Positions 1-12,400 of a stretch of 64,000 nucleotides of DNA are shown here, in pieces (the first letter of the stretch is position 1; every line of letters begins with the position of its first letter). A program made the position numbers and the translations under genes. Source of the stretch: Dyadobacter jejuensis (GTDB lineage Bacteria > Bacteroidota > Bacteroidia > Cytophagales > Spirosomataceae); assembly GCF_003149085.1 (NCBI RefSeq), contig NZ_QGDT01000001.1:744001-808000 (forward strand). The letters are read 5' to 3'. The notes under the pieces were generated by a model. It was not told where the DNA came from. It made no database searches and saw nothing but the letters and a program-made list of their open reading frames with translations.

Positions 1-1035
1 TACTATAAAGCCGCCAACACCCTCTATGAGATGTTTGTGGAGGCAGGCCAATACGCCATAGACCAGCACCTGTTTAAGGAGATGGGTATTCCTGAAAACT
101 TGATTGAGCTGGTGCGCCAGAGCTGGGACGACGATCGCCATACCCATTTATATGGTCGTTTCGATTTTGCAGGAGGGATCGATGGAGAACCCATCAAATT
201 ATTGGAGTTCAATGCCGATACTGCCACTTGTCTGCCCGAAACAGCGGTGGTACAGTGGGCTCAGCTCATGATGAATGGCCATGATGAGGCCGCTCAGTTT
301 AATGCCGTATACGAGACCATGGTCGAACAGTTTCGTTATATACGCAGGGGCAATAACGATCTGACGCCTTCCATACTATTCTCCTCTCTGGAGGGGTATC
401 CTGAGGACTTTGCCAATGTCACCGTACTCATGGAAGCGGCCAAAGAGGCAGGGTTTGAAACGGACCATCGTTTTATTCATGAAGTAGAGTTCTCCTCGGA
501 GCAGGGGATTTTTAAGCAAGATGCGGAAACAGGACATTTTGTGCGCTACGACTTTTGGTTTAAGCTGGTTCCCTGGGAGCAAATTGCCGAAGATGAACCG
601 GAGCTTACAGCCATGCTTACCCAACTGAGTAGAGAACGTAAAGTGCTGATCTTGAATCCGGCCTATACCCTGCTTTTTCAGTCGAAATATATTTTGAAAA
701 TCCTATGGGATTTGTACCCTTATCACCCCTTATTGCTTCAAACCGAAGCGAGGCCTTTGTCGTATAAGCAATATGTAAAAAAGGTGATTTTGGGCAGGGA
801 AGGTGCTAATGTGTCCATTGTCCAAAAAGATGGCACGGTGCTAGAGTCGGTAGGTGGTGAGTACGGGGAGCAGCCAAGCGTCTATCAGGAATATGTAGCG
901 CTCAACCAGGATGAGCATGGACAGAGCTACCAGGCAGGGGTCTTTTATGCCGGTGAAGCCAGTGGGCTTGGGTTCCGTAGAGGCAGTAAGATCCTCGACA
1001 ACAAGGCGCAGTTTGTAGGGCATATGGTGGATTAG
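1..1035 (+). CDS. Glutathionylspermidine synthase family protein (5' end outside window)
   Basis: The frame is open from base 1, so the true start lies upstream; 344 codons plus the stop are visible. The sequence matches the C-terminal ATP-grasp-like part of the GspS/YgiC/YjfC family, with segments such as LLEFNADTATCLPET (substrate/ATP site region), LNPAYTLLFQSKYIL and the near-terminal pair GLGFRRGSKILDNKAQFVGH. Family members ligate an amine or peptide in an ATP-dependent way, but most homologues outside enterobacteria and trypanosomatids lack the amidase half and have no proven substrate. No amidase half is visible here. The family call is strong; the exact reaction is inference. Confidence 0.88.
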   Translation, partial: YYKAANTLYEMFVEAGQYAIDQHLFKEMGIPENLIELVRQSWDDDRHTHLYGRFDFAGGIDGEPIKLLEFNADTATCLPETAVVQWAQLMMNGHDEAAQFNAVYETMVEQFRYIRRGNNDLTPSILFSSLEGYPEDFANVTVLMEAAKEAGFETDHRFIHEVEFSSEQGIFKQDAETGHFVRYDFWFKLVPWEQIAEDEPELTAMLTQLSRERKVLILNPAYTLLFQSKYILKILWDLYPYHPLLLQTEARPLSYKQYVKKVILGREGANVSIVQKDGTVLESVGGEYGEQPSVYQEYVALNQDEHGQSYQAGVFYAGEASGLGFRRGSKILDNKAQFVGHMVD

Positions 1036-1121
1036 TGCACCCTATACGATAGGAGGGGGCATTTTTTTATTTTTCGGGTTAAAAACCTACTTTGCGCTTT
1101 ACACCCTTAAACCCCATTGCA

Positions 1122-1520
1122 ATGACCCGGTTGACGGCCATAGTAAAACAGAAATGCCCGCATTGCAGGCAAGGTGACTTGTTTGTAAAAAAGAACCCTT
1201 ATGCCATCAAGGATGCCTTGAAAATGCCCGAACGCTGCCCCATTTGTCAGCAGGATTTTCGTATGGAGCCCGGGTTTTATATAGGGGCCCTGTGGACGAG
1301 CTTTCCCTTGGTGATCAGTCTGCTGGCCCTGTTTTCTGTATTGTTTTTGGTGGTGTTGCAGATAGACCTCTATGTGTTTTTTGTGCTGATCGCCATAATC
1401 CTGTTTTCTCTACAGCCTATCATTATTAGGCTAGGGAGAGCCATTTGGATCAACGTTTTCGTAGATTATGATCCTGAAGCAGGGGAGAAGGAGGCTAGTC
1501 AGCGGGATTTGAGAGTATGA
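1122..1520 (+). CDS. DUF983 family zinc-ribbon membrane protein
   Basis: A 132-residue protein. An N-terminal zinc-ribbon-like region carries two CxxC pairs (C12/C15 in CPHC, C39/C42 in CPIC), followed by two hydrophobic helices at about residues 57-80 and 83-108. This is the usual DUF983 layout; the role of the family is not established. I chose the ATG at 1122 because the only upstream in-frame start is a TTG at 1092 next to a promoter-like TACTTTGC at 1088-1095. It lies 86 bp after the preceding gene on the same strand, so it may have its own promoter. Confidence 0.85.
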   Translation: MTRLTAIVKQKCPHCRQGDLFVKKNPYAIKDALKMPERCPICQQDFRMEPGFYIGALWTSFPLVISLLALFSVLFLVVLQIDLYVFFVLIAIILFSLQPIIIRLGRAIWINVFVDYDPEAGEKEASQRDLRV

Positions 1521-2053
1521 TGCGTAGGTCAATTACTCTTATGACTTCCGATACTCTCAAGCGATTTCGAAGATCGACCGCCCAATATTCAACAAGCTGG
1601 TAGAGAAAAAGGGTACATATCAGTAGGGCTTGATTTCCTAGGAACCGCAAGTTGTCCTTTAGATCAGTCGTTAACTTCTTAAAAAGATGGTAATTAAAGT
1701 ACACCAGAGAGAATTAGGAATTCTTTTAAAAAGGGATTAATAAAGATAGAACTTGATGAATATAACTGTATATGGAGTAATTCAATAATTGGCCCACCCG
1801 CGCAAAATCAACAGCCATTATAAATATTGGAGTTATTATATTTCCAAGCTGTGGGGATGATAGCACCACTGCTGATGCGGGAAATTATGGGTGCAAATTT
1901 GAAGGTCTACTTTAGTTGACGCTGTGGATGGGAAAAGGATAATATAGGGGATTTTGACCATTCTGAACGTCCACCTTGATGGTCATGACAGTTGGCATTC
2001 GAAAACTAATATTTTGCCAAATTTCCAATGTCCTCAAATGTTGAACTGTATTA
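1521..2053. other. Intergenic region, 533 bp, no gene recognised
   Basis: AT-rich stretch between the DUF983 gene (plus) and the end of the sensor kinase gene (minus). A minus-strand open frame of 69 codons at 1495-1704 overlaps the DUF983 3' end and resembles no family I know. I saw no strong hairpin. It marks the start of the AT-richer block that runs to about 15 kb. Confidence 0.5.
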
Positions 2054-5000
2054 TCACCTTCCGACCAAAAAAAGAAGTGTAATTACAGTGCCTTTGTCCC
2101 GTGTAGATTGGATCGTGAGTTGTCCCTTCATCTGCATTGCACGATGCCGCATGTTTATTAGGCCATTTCCTTGTCGGTCCAACTGCTTGTCGAAACCTTT
2201 ACCGTTGTCCCTAATAACCATTTTTACTTTACCCATTGAGTAGCCAATATCCGTGTAAATGGCACTACATTCAGCATATTTGGCGGCGTTATTTATGGCC
2301 TCTTTAAATATCAAATAAAAGTTTTTGCGGGTTTGCATGTCCAGTTTCAGGTTATTTAGCGGTGTATCTGTGTTGAAATGAAAATCATAACCTTTGGATT
2401 CTGCCAGTTCGCCTCCAAAGTGTAACATGCGGGCAAATACATCGCTGATTTGGTCTTTTCCTGCTTTTACACTCCAGACTATATCGCTTAACCCTTCCTG
2501 TACTTGCTGTGCATTTTCCTTTATTTTCTGTACAACTTGCTGATGCTCTGTTTCCACTATTTGCATTAGTAATGCCTGGCTATAAAACGAGATGCTGCTG
2601 AGAGTACCTCCAATTTCATCATGCATATCGGCACTGATCCCGTTTCGTATCTGCTGAATTTTAAGGATCTGGCGTAAACGGTATTGGTAAAACGCATAGA
2701 ATATTGCACCGAGGGAAATTATACTCAGGATAAAAAACCAGACAGACTTATACCACGGTGCCAGCACAATGAGTGGAGTCTGCCATTGGTAGGTACCCCA
2801 GTCGGCACCAGCGGCAGAGACTTGGACCTTTAGGTTGTACTCGCCAGGTGGCAAACTGTTAAAAAGCAGTTTATTTCCGTCCTCAAACATATGCCATCTG
2901 TCGTCGTTCCATCCTTCCAGTTTATAACGGAACCGATTGAGAGCTGTATTATGGTAATTAGTACTCATGAAAGAGAATGTGAAAAGACGGTCATCGGGCT
3001 CCAAAATAATCTTATTACCTTGCTTATGACTGGTTACGGTGTCGGTATGGTTACGGCCGGAGGCATATTTCGAGTAAGATATCAACTGTAACTCGCCCTC
3101 TTTTTCCGCACTTGTGTCGAGCCGTGCTGGATCGAAAGCCACAATGCCATTCAGCCCACCAAAATAGAGCGTTCCATCTTGTGATTTAAGATATGAACCG
3201 TGGTTGAACTCCATATGGGGCAGGCCGTCAAAAATGGCATAGTTATGAAACTTCTTCGAGTGTGTATTGAATCGAGACAGTCCTTTATTGGTGCTTAGCC
3301 AAAGGTTTTCCTGCTCGTCAGGCAGGGCAGCGTAAATATTGTTATCAGGAAGGCCATCTTCCGTTGTAAAAAGGCGTATCTCTTGATTTAGGGTATCAAT
3401 ACGAATTAGTCCCTTTCCAGATCCCGCCCATAATGCATGCTCGTACCAAAGCGTGTGGAATATTTGTAAAGCAGGAAGTTTGATCTTGTCGCCGGCAGTT
3501 TGTCCGTAATGTTCATGAATGGTGGCATCCGGGTTTAATACATATAAACCATTGGTCGTGCTGACCAAAATACGGTTTCCTGACCAGGGCATGAAGTGGT
3601 TTACCCGCTCGTTTTTAATATACTTGCCTGCTTTCTCATTCAGTAGCACAGGTTTTAGGTCCCGTGTGTCTAGCACAGCCATTCCGCCCCATGTACCCAT
3701 CCAAAAGGTATATTCATTGAGTTTATAAAAGGAGGTAAACCCCCGGCCGCTGACAAAAGGGAGCTCTACCGAATAATATTGCTCCCTTTCAGGATCTATT
3801 TTGATAAATTGGGTACCATCCGTCACTGCATATACTTGGTTGCCGGCAAATAGCACTTTATAAGGTATTACGGTATCACCCGGCACGTTCTTTGGACGTT
3901 TTAAAATCATGTGCCTGGTTCTACCTGTCGCCGGGTCTATTTGGTGGAGTAAATTCGGTTTTCCGTCAACCATGAATCCATAAGAGCAAACCCATATTTT
4001 TCCCGTAGGATCTTGTGTAATACCCCGAATGCTGCTACCAATATCCCCCGGTTTTTCCAGGGGTACACTCAGGTATTTCCGGAATACTTCGTCAGTCAAC
4101 GTTATTTTGAAAAGTCCGTCCACACAGGATATCCAGAAACTACCGTCAGTGCTCACCAAGGATGCAAATAGGAAGATGCGTGCCCCTGATTTCTGTTGCA
4201 GCCGAGTGGTCAGGTCCGTGAAATGGTTTGTTTTTTGATTTACAAATCCGATTTCCTCGGCCGATTTAAGCCATAGGTTTCCTTTTTTATCAGGTGAAAT
4301 TATTTTGGGCGCTATCGGCGTATCGATGTCTGTTAGTGGTCCGAACGTACCTGTCCCGAAGAAATATTTACGCATCAAATATTCCTTACTGTCTCCTTGT
4401 CGGTAGTATATGTGCAGCCCATCTATATCTTGCTGGACAACACTTGAAACATGGAAGTGCTTGTTAACAAGTTCTTTATTCAACAAACTGATCCTGCGGA
4501 TAAAATTTGCTTTCGAATCGATTTCATCCAGAAAAACATCTTCACTAAATAAATACGCATTATTTCGAAGATCATTAAAAAAGAAGACGACCAAGCTTTC
4601 AGCTGAAAATGAATGGGAAGAAGTTGCGGGTGGAGTGTACACCGCCACGGACCTATAATCCATATTAATCCTGATCAGTTTTCCATACGGAATTGCCATC
4701 CATGCATTCTTGTTTTTATCAAAGAAAATATTCAAGGTTTGTTTGGAATCCACGCCCTTTATATTGCGAGAAGGATCGACTGTCCTACAGGTAAGATAGA
4801 CGGGGTCGAGAATGCTGAAACCATTATTATGCGCCACCCATATATTGCCGTCAGGTGCTGTCCGGAGCTGATTTATCAGAGTACGGCTGCCTATCGACCG
4901 GGTCAGTGTTTCTGTAAAGTTTTGAAAGTTGTATCCGTCGTAGCGCCATAGATCCTGTCCGGTAGCTACCCACATAAAGCCACGTCTGTCTTGTGCAAGG

Positions 5001-5182
5001 CAACGAACATTTCTACTCGGTAATCCTTGCTCGGGCCCGAGCAATTGAATGTTAACGCGCGTTTGAGGAATTTGTGCCAGACAGTTTTGAATGCCATTGA
5101 GAACTACTAAAATAAACAAAGAGAAAAAATGAATTTTTCCCGGTAATTCAAAAAGATTAAAAATTGAAAATTCACGTGGCAT
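2054..5182 (-). CDS. Periplasmic beta-propeller sensor histidine kinase (Reg_prop/Y_Y_Y type)
   Basis: 1042 residues. An N-terminal hydrophobic segment (about 14-36) is followed by a long two-component-regulator propeller domain with recurring blocks of the type GLPSRNVRCLAQDRRGFMWV and GLPDNNIYAALPDEQENLWL. Then come a Y_Y_Y domain (about 730-800), one membrane helix (WFFILSIISLGAIFYAF) and a cytoplasmic kinase of the NarL-partner class with phospho-acceptor motif DMHDEIGGTLSSI (His about 854), an N-box around FKEAINNAAKYAE and a G1 box DNGKGF. Unlike hybrid HTCS proteins there is no receiver or AraC output domain, so it needs a separate regulator, presumably the NarL-type gene at 5579-6211. 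The stimulus is unknown. Confidence 0.92.
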   Translation of the reverse strand: MPREFSIFNLFELPGKIHFFSLFILVVLNGIQNCLAQIPQTRVNIQLLGPEQGLPSRNVRCLAQDRRGFMWVATGQDLWRYDGYNFQNFTETLTRSIGSRTLINQLRTAPDGNIWVAHNNGFSILDPVYLTCRTVDPSRNIKGVDSKQTLNIFFDKNKNAWMAIPYGKLIRINMDYRSVAVYTPPATSSHSFSAESLVVFFFNDLRNNAYLFSEDVFLDEIDSKANFIRRISLLNKELVNKHFHVSSVVQQDIDGLHIYYRQGDSKEYLMRKYFFGTGTFGPLTDIDTPIAPKIISPDKKGNLWLKSAEEIGFVNQKTNHFTDLTTRLQQKSGARIFLFASLVSTDGSFWISCVDGLFKITLTDEVFRKYLSVPLEKPGDIGSSIRGITQDPTGKIWVCSYGFMVDGKPNLLHQIDPATGRTRHMILKRPKNVPGDTVIPYKVLFAGNQVYAVTDGTQFIKIDPEREQYYSVELPFVSGRGFTSFYKLNEYTFWMGTWGGMAVLDTRDLKPVLLNEKAGKYIKNERVNHFMPWSGNRILVSTTNGLYVLNPDATIHEHYGQTAGDKIKLPALQIFHTLWYEHALWAGSGKGLIRIDTLNQEIRLFTTEDGLPDNNIYAALPDEQENLWLSTNKGLSRFNTHSKKFHNYAIFDGLPHMEFNHGSYLKSQDGTLYFGGLNGIVAFDPARLDTSAEKEGELQLISYSKYASGRNHTDTVTSHKQGNKIILEPDDRLFTFSFMSTNYHNTALNRFRYKLEGWNDDRWHMFEDGNKLLFNSLPPGEYNLKVQVSAAGADWGTYQWQTPLIVLAPWYKSVWFFILSIISLGAIFYAFYQYRLRQILKIQQIRNGISADMHDEIGGTLSSISFYSQALLMQIVETEHQQVVQKIKENAQQVQEGLSDIVWSVKAGKDQISDVFARMLHFGGELAESKGYDFHFNTDTPLNNLKLDMQTRKNFYLIFKEAINNAAKYAECSAIYTDIGYSMGKVKMVIRDNGKGFDKQLDRQGNGLINMRHRAMQMKGQLTIQSTRDKGTVITLLFLVGR

Positions 5183-5578
5183 GTAGAGGAGACTGAGTTC
5201 GTGAGAACAAGTATGCAGTATACAGTAAAAATCAACACGATAGTCAAGGTACGGTTACTTTTTATTAAACGGTAAGCGGTGCCCCAATTGGGTCGTATAT
5301 AGCAAGAATTTACATTTGTACCAGAATAGAACGTTTTGCCTCTTTTGTACTAACTAATTTTACTCTCGAGTGCTATGCTTGTTTCTGGAGTAACCATATT
5401 GAATAAACATGCCTGAAATAGATGCGAGTGACGTTGCTATTCCATATTAGCCTGTGACGGTTTTGACCCAAGTCACATTTGCATACGTCCTTTTGGTCGT
5501 TGCTCTGGGCTTGTCTGTCCTAGTTTGATTATTAACCAAACTCTGGTAGACTAAAGGTAACCGATAACGACAGTCTTT
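5183..5578. other. Intergenic region, 396 bp, between sensor kinase and response regulator
   Basis: Both flanking genes read on the minus strand, so this should hold the kinase promoter. I found no exact TAnnTTTG element, no strong hairpin and no credible small gene. The length suggests the kinase is not tightly co-transcribed with the regulator. Confidence 0.45.
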
Positions 5579-6211
5579 TCAAACCAGCCTCTCTCTGATT
5601 GCCAGACTGATGGCTTCCGTAGCACTGTTTACGTAAAGCTTATCGTAGATATTTCTTATATGATTGTTTACCGTGTTGTAGGAAATGTTACACTCGGCGG
5701 CGATTAATTTGTAACTATAACCCTTGGTTAAGTAGGCAAGAATTTCCTTTTCGCGGACGGTAAGATGGTAATCTTTTTTTGATTGTACTTCATTGGCGAA
5801 GTACCGCAGTACCTGGGTGGCGATGCTGCCCGTCATAGGCGCTCCGCCTTCTAAAGCCTCTTTTAAGCTTTCCAAAAATTTTTCCGGGGCTGTTTTTTTT
5901 AACAGATATCCGTTGGCTCCAGCACGAAGGCTGTCGAATATCCGATCGTCTTCCTCAAAGTTAGTTTGCATCAGGACAGGGAGCTCCTCAAAATTGCTTC
6001 GTATCATTTTGGTTGCTTCAATACCGTTTATCCCTGGCATATCGATATCCATAAGAACAAGGTCCGGTTTGGAACCTGCAATATCTGCTACCAGATTATT
6101 GGCATTGATAAAGGTACCCGTGCAGGTAAACTCAGGTGACAGATTCAGGAGCATGGCCACACTGTTAAGCCTTTCTTGATTATCGTCGAAAATAATGATT
6201 CTTGATGTCAT
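5579..6211 (-). CDS. LuxR/NarL-family response regulator
   Basis: 210 residues. The receiver domain (1-120) has the acidic pair D9-D10, phospho-acceptor D55 in LVLMDIDMPG, T84 and a lysine in YLLKK. The C-terminal LuxR-type helix-turn-helix spans about 145-205 (LTVREKEILAYLTKGYSYKL, then YNTVNNHIRNIYDKL). It lies upstream, in transcription order, of the propeller kinase and is its likely partner. The large GEVED protein gene starts further upstream on the same strand and is a plausible target or co-inherited neighbour; that link is inference. Confidence 0.93.
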   Translation of the reverse strand: MTSRIIIFDDNQERLNSVAMLLNLSPEFTCTGTFINANNLVADIAGSKPDLVLMDIDMPGINGIEATKMIRSNFEELPVLMQTNFEEDDRIFDSLRAGANGYLLKKTAPEKFLESLKEALEGGAPMTGSIATQVLRYFANEVQSKKDYHLTVREKEILAYLTKGYSYKLIAAECNISYNTVNNHIRNIYDKLYVNSATEAISLAIRERLV

Positions 6212-6351
6212 GGTGTAAAATTAACAAATAAGAATGTTGAAGCACTTAGCAAATATTTGCCAACATCACCAGACAGTGAACGGCTTGTCTCGTTGAAATA
6301 GCTTACTTTTTTAAAAGGTTGTCCAATTTTAGTGAAGTAGTTGTAATGCTA

Positions 6352-6387
6352 AACAATAGAAACTGCGAAAATGTAATTTCTATTGTT
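6352..6387 (-). terminator. Hairpin downstream of the GEVED protein gene
   Basis: Perfect 11-bp inverted repeat AACAATAGAAA / TTTCTATTGTT with a 14-nt loop, 29 bp beyond the stop codon of the 2685-residue protein gene. It is AT-rich without a long T tract, so intrinsic termination is plausible but not certain. Confidence 0.5.
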
Positions 6388-6415
6388 AACGAGTAATAGC
6401 TAATAATCAGAAAAA

Positions 6416-9400
6416 CTACTCTTTAATTACTTTCCTAATTTCAGAGATAAATCCATTCTCGAATTTTACAAAATTGATACCCGGATTCAGTTTTTCTATT
6501 GAAATTTTATTCAATCCAATTTGTAAAAGGTTACTTTTTACAGATATTACTCTGCCACTTAAATCATAGGTAGTTATGGTCCAGGTTCCTGTTTCTAGTG
6601 CATTAATTTCAATAGATGCTTTGCCCGTACTTGGGTTGGGATAGAAATCACCTACCATAGCTGTTTCTGCATGGCTATCTATTGCTATAATCTTCGAGAA
6701 GCTGTAGGTACCATCTAGATCTATCATTTTGAGGCGATAATAGGCGTTACCATTGGGTGCGTCCGAATCAAGGAACATATAATTTCCGGACTCATTGGAT
6801 ACCTGTTTGCCTATTTTTTCAAATACTCGTGCGTTCGTACTTCTCTGTATTTCGAAATGGCTGAAATTGACCTCGGAGCTGGTTTTCCAGTTTAGCTCAG
6901 TGTCTTTCTCAGTGGCTTTTCCTGTAAAATAAATCAAAGTAACGGGCAAAGGCTGTGAAATTGATTTAGCTAAAAAACCACTAAAACCCGTAACAGGGAA
7001 GGTTACCTCCCAAATGGAATTTGCTGCATTCCAAACAAAAGTGTGATCATCTACATTCCAGACCTTTCCTTCTCCTGGAATATACGTTGGTGAACCCGTG
7101 TAGCCCAAGCCTGTCGGACTGGTTCCCGCGTACTTAATAATTTGAAAATTAGCAATTTTTGACAAATCAGATGGGCTGGTGGGCAATAAGCCATTCGTTA
7201 AAGTTCCATTATAAGCATTGAAATCGGCTTGTGTGAAATATAAGGTTATGGTACCAGTTGCCGCATCTGGGCTGGTATTTGGTGTAATTTCATAATGCCT
7301 TGGCACATAACTAAATGGTGGGGTTGTTTCGAGCCAACTTTTAACAGTGGCAATAGTAAAGCCTGTTGTGGGCACTACCTTGGCGATATATTGACAGTCA
7401 TTGGCTATCAAAGGCGTTGTCGCTACATTTTGCGTATTTGTTGTAGCTGCTGTAGGGAGCGAAACCTGGATTACATTTATAGTTATTGGTGTTGAAGAAA
7501 CTTTTAATGCACTATTGGTACAGCTTACTTCGCAATAAAAAAGATCAGTCGTTGAAATTGTTGTCGTAAGATTGGCATCTGTTGCGCCTATAATAGCCCC
7601 GCCATTATTGAACCATTGATATGTGATTCCCTTGGTGTTTGCCGGAGGAGATGACAGTGACAAGGTAATGCTTGTACTGGCGCACACATTGTTTTGGCTG
7701 ACGACCGTATTTCCAGCAGTAGGCGTGTCACTACAATCCGGAAGAACAATATTTACAAAGTAATCTTCAGTTTCACCCTTGGTATATTCACCGCATGCGG
7801 AGGTCATTGGCAGCGCTCCATCTCTGGCAGTAATTACTCTCATACGCGTTAGGCCAGGTAAGGCGTTCGCAGGGACGATAAATGAACCCGATTCTGTATA
7901 TGAGGGACGCAAAGGATAACTTGGAGAACTGAAGACTCTCTCATCAGGAGCGTCAAAAACACCATTGTGGTTAAAATCGATCCACATAGAAGTTGCCATT
8001 GGGCCATAAGCATTACAAGCAGTTATTAAAATGGAAAATGGAATAGTCGCTATTATTGGAAGATCGGGGGCGGACACCAAAGTTGTATAATCTGCATATT
8101 TCCTTAACACAGATCCTGGACCACCAGTTTGGTCACAATTTGAAGAGTTATTTAAAGTGCCAACAGTAACATTGAATATTTTTTCGTAATTGAGATCAGT
8201 AGGGCCAGAAACACAAGAACTATATAGATAGGGCGCTAACACAGTAACTGGCGTTGATGCTGTTGTTAAATTACCATTGGGACAAGTAACCTTACAATAA
8301 AAATGATCTGCTTTGGTAATGGTTGAACTATATGTTTCATTGGTCGCACCGGCGATTAGTCCTGCATCGTTGTACCATTGATAAGTATTACCAGATGTAG
8401 CAATTAAAGGACTCAGGGAAAAAGTGAAATTAACTTCAGAGTCAACCGGATTTTGAGTAGCTATTGTGTTCATTTGTACTGGGCTGCCACTACAAACTAA
8501 GGGTACTGCTATATCAACTAAATAATCTTCTGTTTCTCCATTACTATAATTTTCACAAGCAGAATTTACGGGGAAAATACCCTCACTGGTAATAATTCTC
8601 ATACGAGTACTACCTGTTAAAGAGGTTCCGGGAATCGTGAACGTACCAGTTTGCGTATAGTTTTTAAAATTCTGCCCTGTTGATTGATAGGCCAGTTCAC
8701 CCGGGCTATCGAAAGCTCCGTCACGGTTATAATCAATCCAGATCGAAGTTTGGGTAAAATAGGTGCTTGCACCTATTTCTACTGAAAATGGAATCGTAGC
8801 TAATTGATTAAATACCGGTGCAGCGACCAAGGTTGTGAAGTCGGAATACCGATTTAATATGGATCCGGGCCCTCCCGTTTGAGAACTGTTCGATGAATTG
8901 TTTAGTGTTCCTGCCGTTACATTATAAATATCGATCGATTCGGCACCGTTGGCTATAGAAGGACAATAGCACTTTAAGACAGCAACCGGCGCTGATGTTG
9001 TTGTTTGATTGCCGTTGGGACAGGTAACTTTACAATAAAAATTATCTGGACTTGTAATTGTTGTCGTGTAAGTTTCATTTGTAGCACCGGCAATTAAGCC
9101 AGCGTCATTATACCATTGAAACGTGTTGCCGGTAGTAGCAACAAAAGGACTTAGAGAGAAAGTATACGTTGATTCGGGACAAACCGAAGTGGCTACCGTT
9201 TTCATTGGTATCGGGCTACCACTGCAAGCAGGAGTTGGTACAATATTTACAAAATAATCTTCTGTTTCTCCCGCACTATACTCACCACAGGCAGAGGCCA
9301 TTGGCAAGCCTCCGTCTCTGGCAGAAATAATCCTCATCCGGGTCAGGCCAGTCAAAGCATCCCTTGGAACTGTAAATGAACCTGATATTGGAGCTTCGTT

Positions 9401-12400
9401 AGGCAAAACATAAGATGGAGAGTTATACACCCTTTCTTCAGGAGCATCAAAAACACCATTATGGTTAAAATCGATCCAGATAGAAGTTGAAAAATAATTG
9501 CCGACGCCGCACCTACCTGTTGCAATAGAAAATGGGATAGTGCCTAATATGGGTAGCTCCGGGGCAGCGACTAACCGGGTATAATCTGAATACTTGTTTA
9601 GTACTGACCCTACACCGCCAGTTAGGTTACAATCAGAGGAATTATTTAATCCTCCAACAGTTACATTATATATTTCTTCCCACTCAGAAGTAGTAGCGGT
9701 AGAAACACAGGAACAGTAGAGGTAGGGGCCTTCTATAGCAACGGGAGTTGACGTTGTTGTTTTGTTACCATTGGGACAAGTAACTTTACAGTAAAAATTA
9801 TCCGCTTTTGTAATTGTGGCTGTATACGTGTCATTTGTAGCACCGGCGATCAGGCCAGCATCATTATACCATTGATACGTGTTACCTGTAGTAGTTATTA
9901 AAGGACTGAGGGAAAAAGTAAAACTTACGGTAGGGCAGACCTGGTTTTGAGTTGCTATTGTGTTGGTTTGTATGGGTGCACCACTACAAGCAGGAGGTAC
10001 TGCGATGTTCACTAAATAATCTTCTGTTTCTCCATCAATATAATTTTCACAAGGAGAACTTATTGGATCACTACCATAATTAGTAACGATTCTCATACGG
10101 GTAATACCTGTTGAAGCGGTTATTGGAATTCTGAAAGAACCGCTGGCAGTATAATTGCCCCAAATTATTGCTGTCGTCTGATACACCAGTTCCCCCGGGC
10201 TCTCAAAAGCTCCATTACGGTTATAATCAATCCAGATAGATGTGTGGGAATAAAAGTCGCTTGCACCATTTTGTACTGAAAAAGGAATCGTAGCCAATTG
10301 ATTAAATACCGGCGCAGCTACTACGGTTGTATAGTCGGAATATCTATTTAATATCGATCCAGGCCCTCCGGTTTGAGAATCGTTACTTGAGTTGTTTAAT
10401 GTTCCCGCTGTTACATTATAAATTTCTAGTCTCCTGGTGGCAGTTGCCCCAGAGGTGCAATAGCATTTATCAAAGGTTTTTAAACTAATAGCGACCGGAG
10501 TTGATTGCCCCGTTTGTCCACTTTGGACACAAGTAACCTTACAATAATACGCATCAGTAGCTGTAATTGTAGCTGTATAGGTTGCTTTAGTAGCACCCTC
10601 AATAGCGCCCGCATTATTAAACCATTGATAAGTAAGCCCGGCAAAAGCATGACCATCAGGTGTAGATAATGATAACGAGAGGTCAATGCTTGAATTAAGG
10701 CAAACAGTGGTTTGACTTGCTATTGTATTTCCCGGTTCAGGTAGGCCATTGCACTGCACTGGTGCTAGAATATTTACATAATAATCTTCTGTTTCACCCG
10801 CACCATACTCACCACAAGCGGAGAGCATTGGCAACCCTCCATCTCTGGCACAAATAATTCTCATGCGAGTCAGGCCGGGCAAAGTACCTGCTGGAATTAC
10901 GAATGAGCCAGATGCGGTATAAGATATAGCAAAGGTGTGTTCGTCAGAATTAAATACTCTTTCAATCGGAGCATCAAAAACACCATTATGGTTGTAATCG
11001 ATCCAGATAGAAATTGACGTCCCTGCAAATCCACCACAAGCACCTGTTGTTACCGAAAAGGGAATGGTATTTGATGCAGCCAGATTCGGTGCAGAAACCA
11101 AGGTCGTGTAGTCTGAAAATCTTTGTAATGCAGAACCCGGGCCACCAGTCTGGTTGCAATCAGAGGAATTAGTTAAACTGCCTACAGTTACATTAACTAT
11201 ATCTTCGTAAGCGGGAGTATCAGAAATAGAAACACAAGGACAATAGAGATAGGGCTCTCGTACAGCAACTGGTGTTGAGGTAGTTGTTTTGTTAGCATTA
11301 GGACAGGTAACTTTACAGTAAAAGTTATCTGCTTTTGTAATCGTTGCAGTCAATGTTTGATTTGTAGCCCCTGCAATTAAGCCAGCATCATTATACCATT
11401 GATAGGTGTTACCGGTAGTCGTAATTAAAGGACTTAGGGAAAAAGTAAAACTTACAGTAGGGCAGACCGGATTTTGAGTGGCTATCGTATTCGTTTGTAT
11501 TGGGCTGCCACTACAAGCAGGAGGGACGGCAATATTTACTAAATAATCTTCTGTTTCTCCATAAGTATAATTTTCACACGCAGAATTTAAAGGTGTAGAA
11601 CCGTAGCTGGTAATCACTCTCATACGCGTGTCACCTGTTAAAGCGGTGATGGGAATGGTAAAGGAACCGGTTAAAGTATAAGTTCCAAAATTTCCTCCTG
11701 CTGTCTGATAGGCCAGTTCTTCTGGGCTATCAAAAGCACGATTGTGGTTATAATCAATCCAGATAGCAGTATGAGTATAATAGCTACTTCTAATTTGTAC
11801 AGAGAACGGGATCGTTGCTAATTGATTAAACACTGGTGCAGCCACTATGGTCGTATAGTCGGAATATTTATCCAACACGGATCCAGGCCCTGCGATATGG
11901 ATATCGTCACTTGAATTGTTTAGTGTTCCGGCTGTTACATTAAAAATCTCTACCTGACCGGTATTGGTAGCCATAGAAGCGCAATAGCATTTTATGACAG
12001 CAACCGGAGTCGATGTTGTTGTTTTATTACCATTGGGACAGGTGATTTTACAATAGAAACTATCCGAACCTGTAATTGTTGTCGTATAGGTTGCATGGGT
12101 TGCCCCTGCAATTAAGCCAGCATTATTATACCATTGGTACATGTTACCGGTAGTGGTGATTAAAGGACTTAAAGAAAAAATGTGCTTGGATTCAGTACAA
12201 ACCGGCGTGGCTATTGTTGCAGTTTGTATAGGGGGGCCATTACAAGGAGTCGCCGCTGCAATATTTATGATGTAATCTTCTGTTTCTCCGTTAATGTAAT
12301 TTTCACAAGCCGAATTTGCCGGATCAAGACCTTCAATCGTAACAACTCTCATACGAGTAATACCTGTTAAAGCGATTAAAGGAATCGTAAAAGAACCATT

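Noticed and set aside
1495-1704. 69-codon minus-strand frame after the DUF983 gene
   Set aside because: Overlaps the DUF983 end and has no recognisable family or promoter; could be chance.
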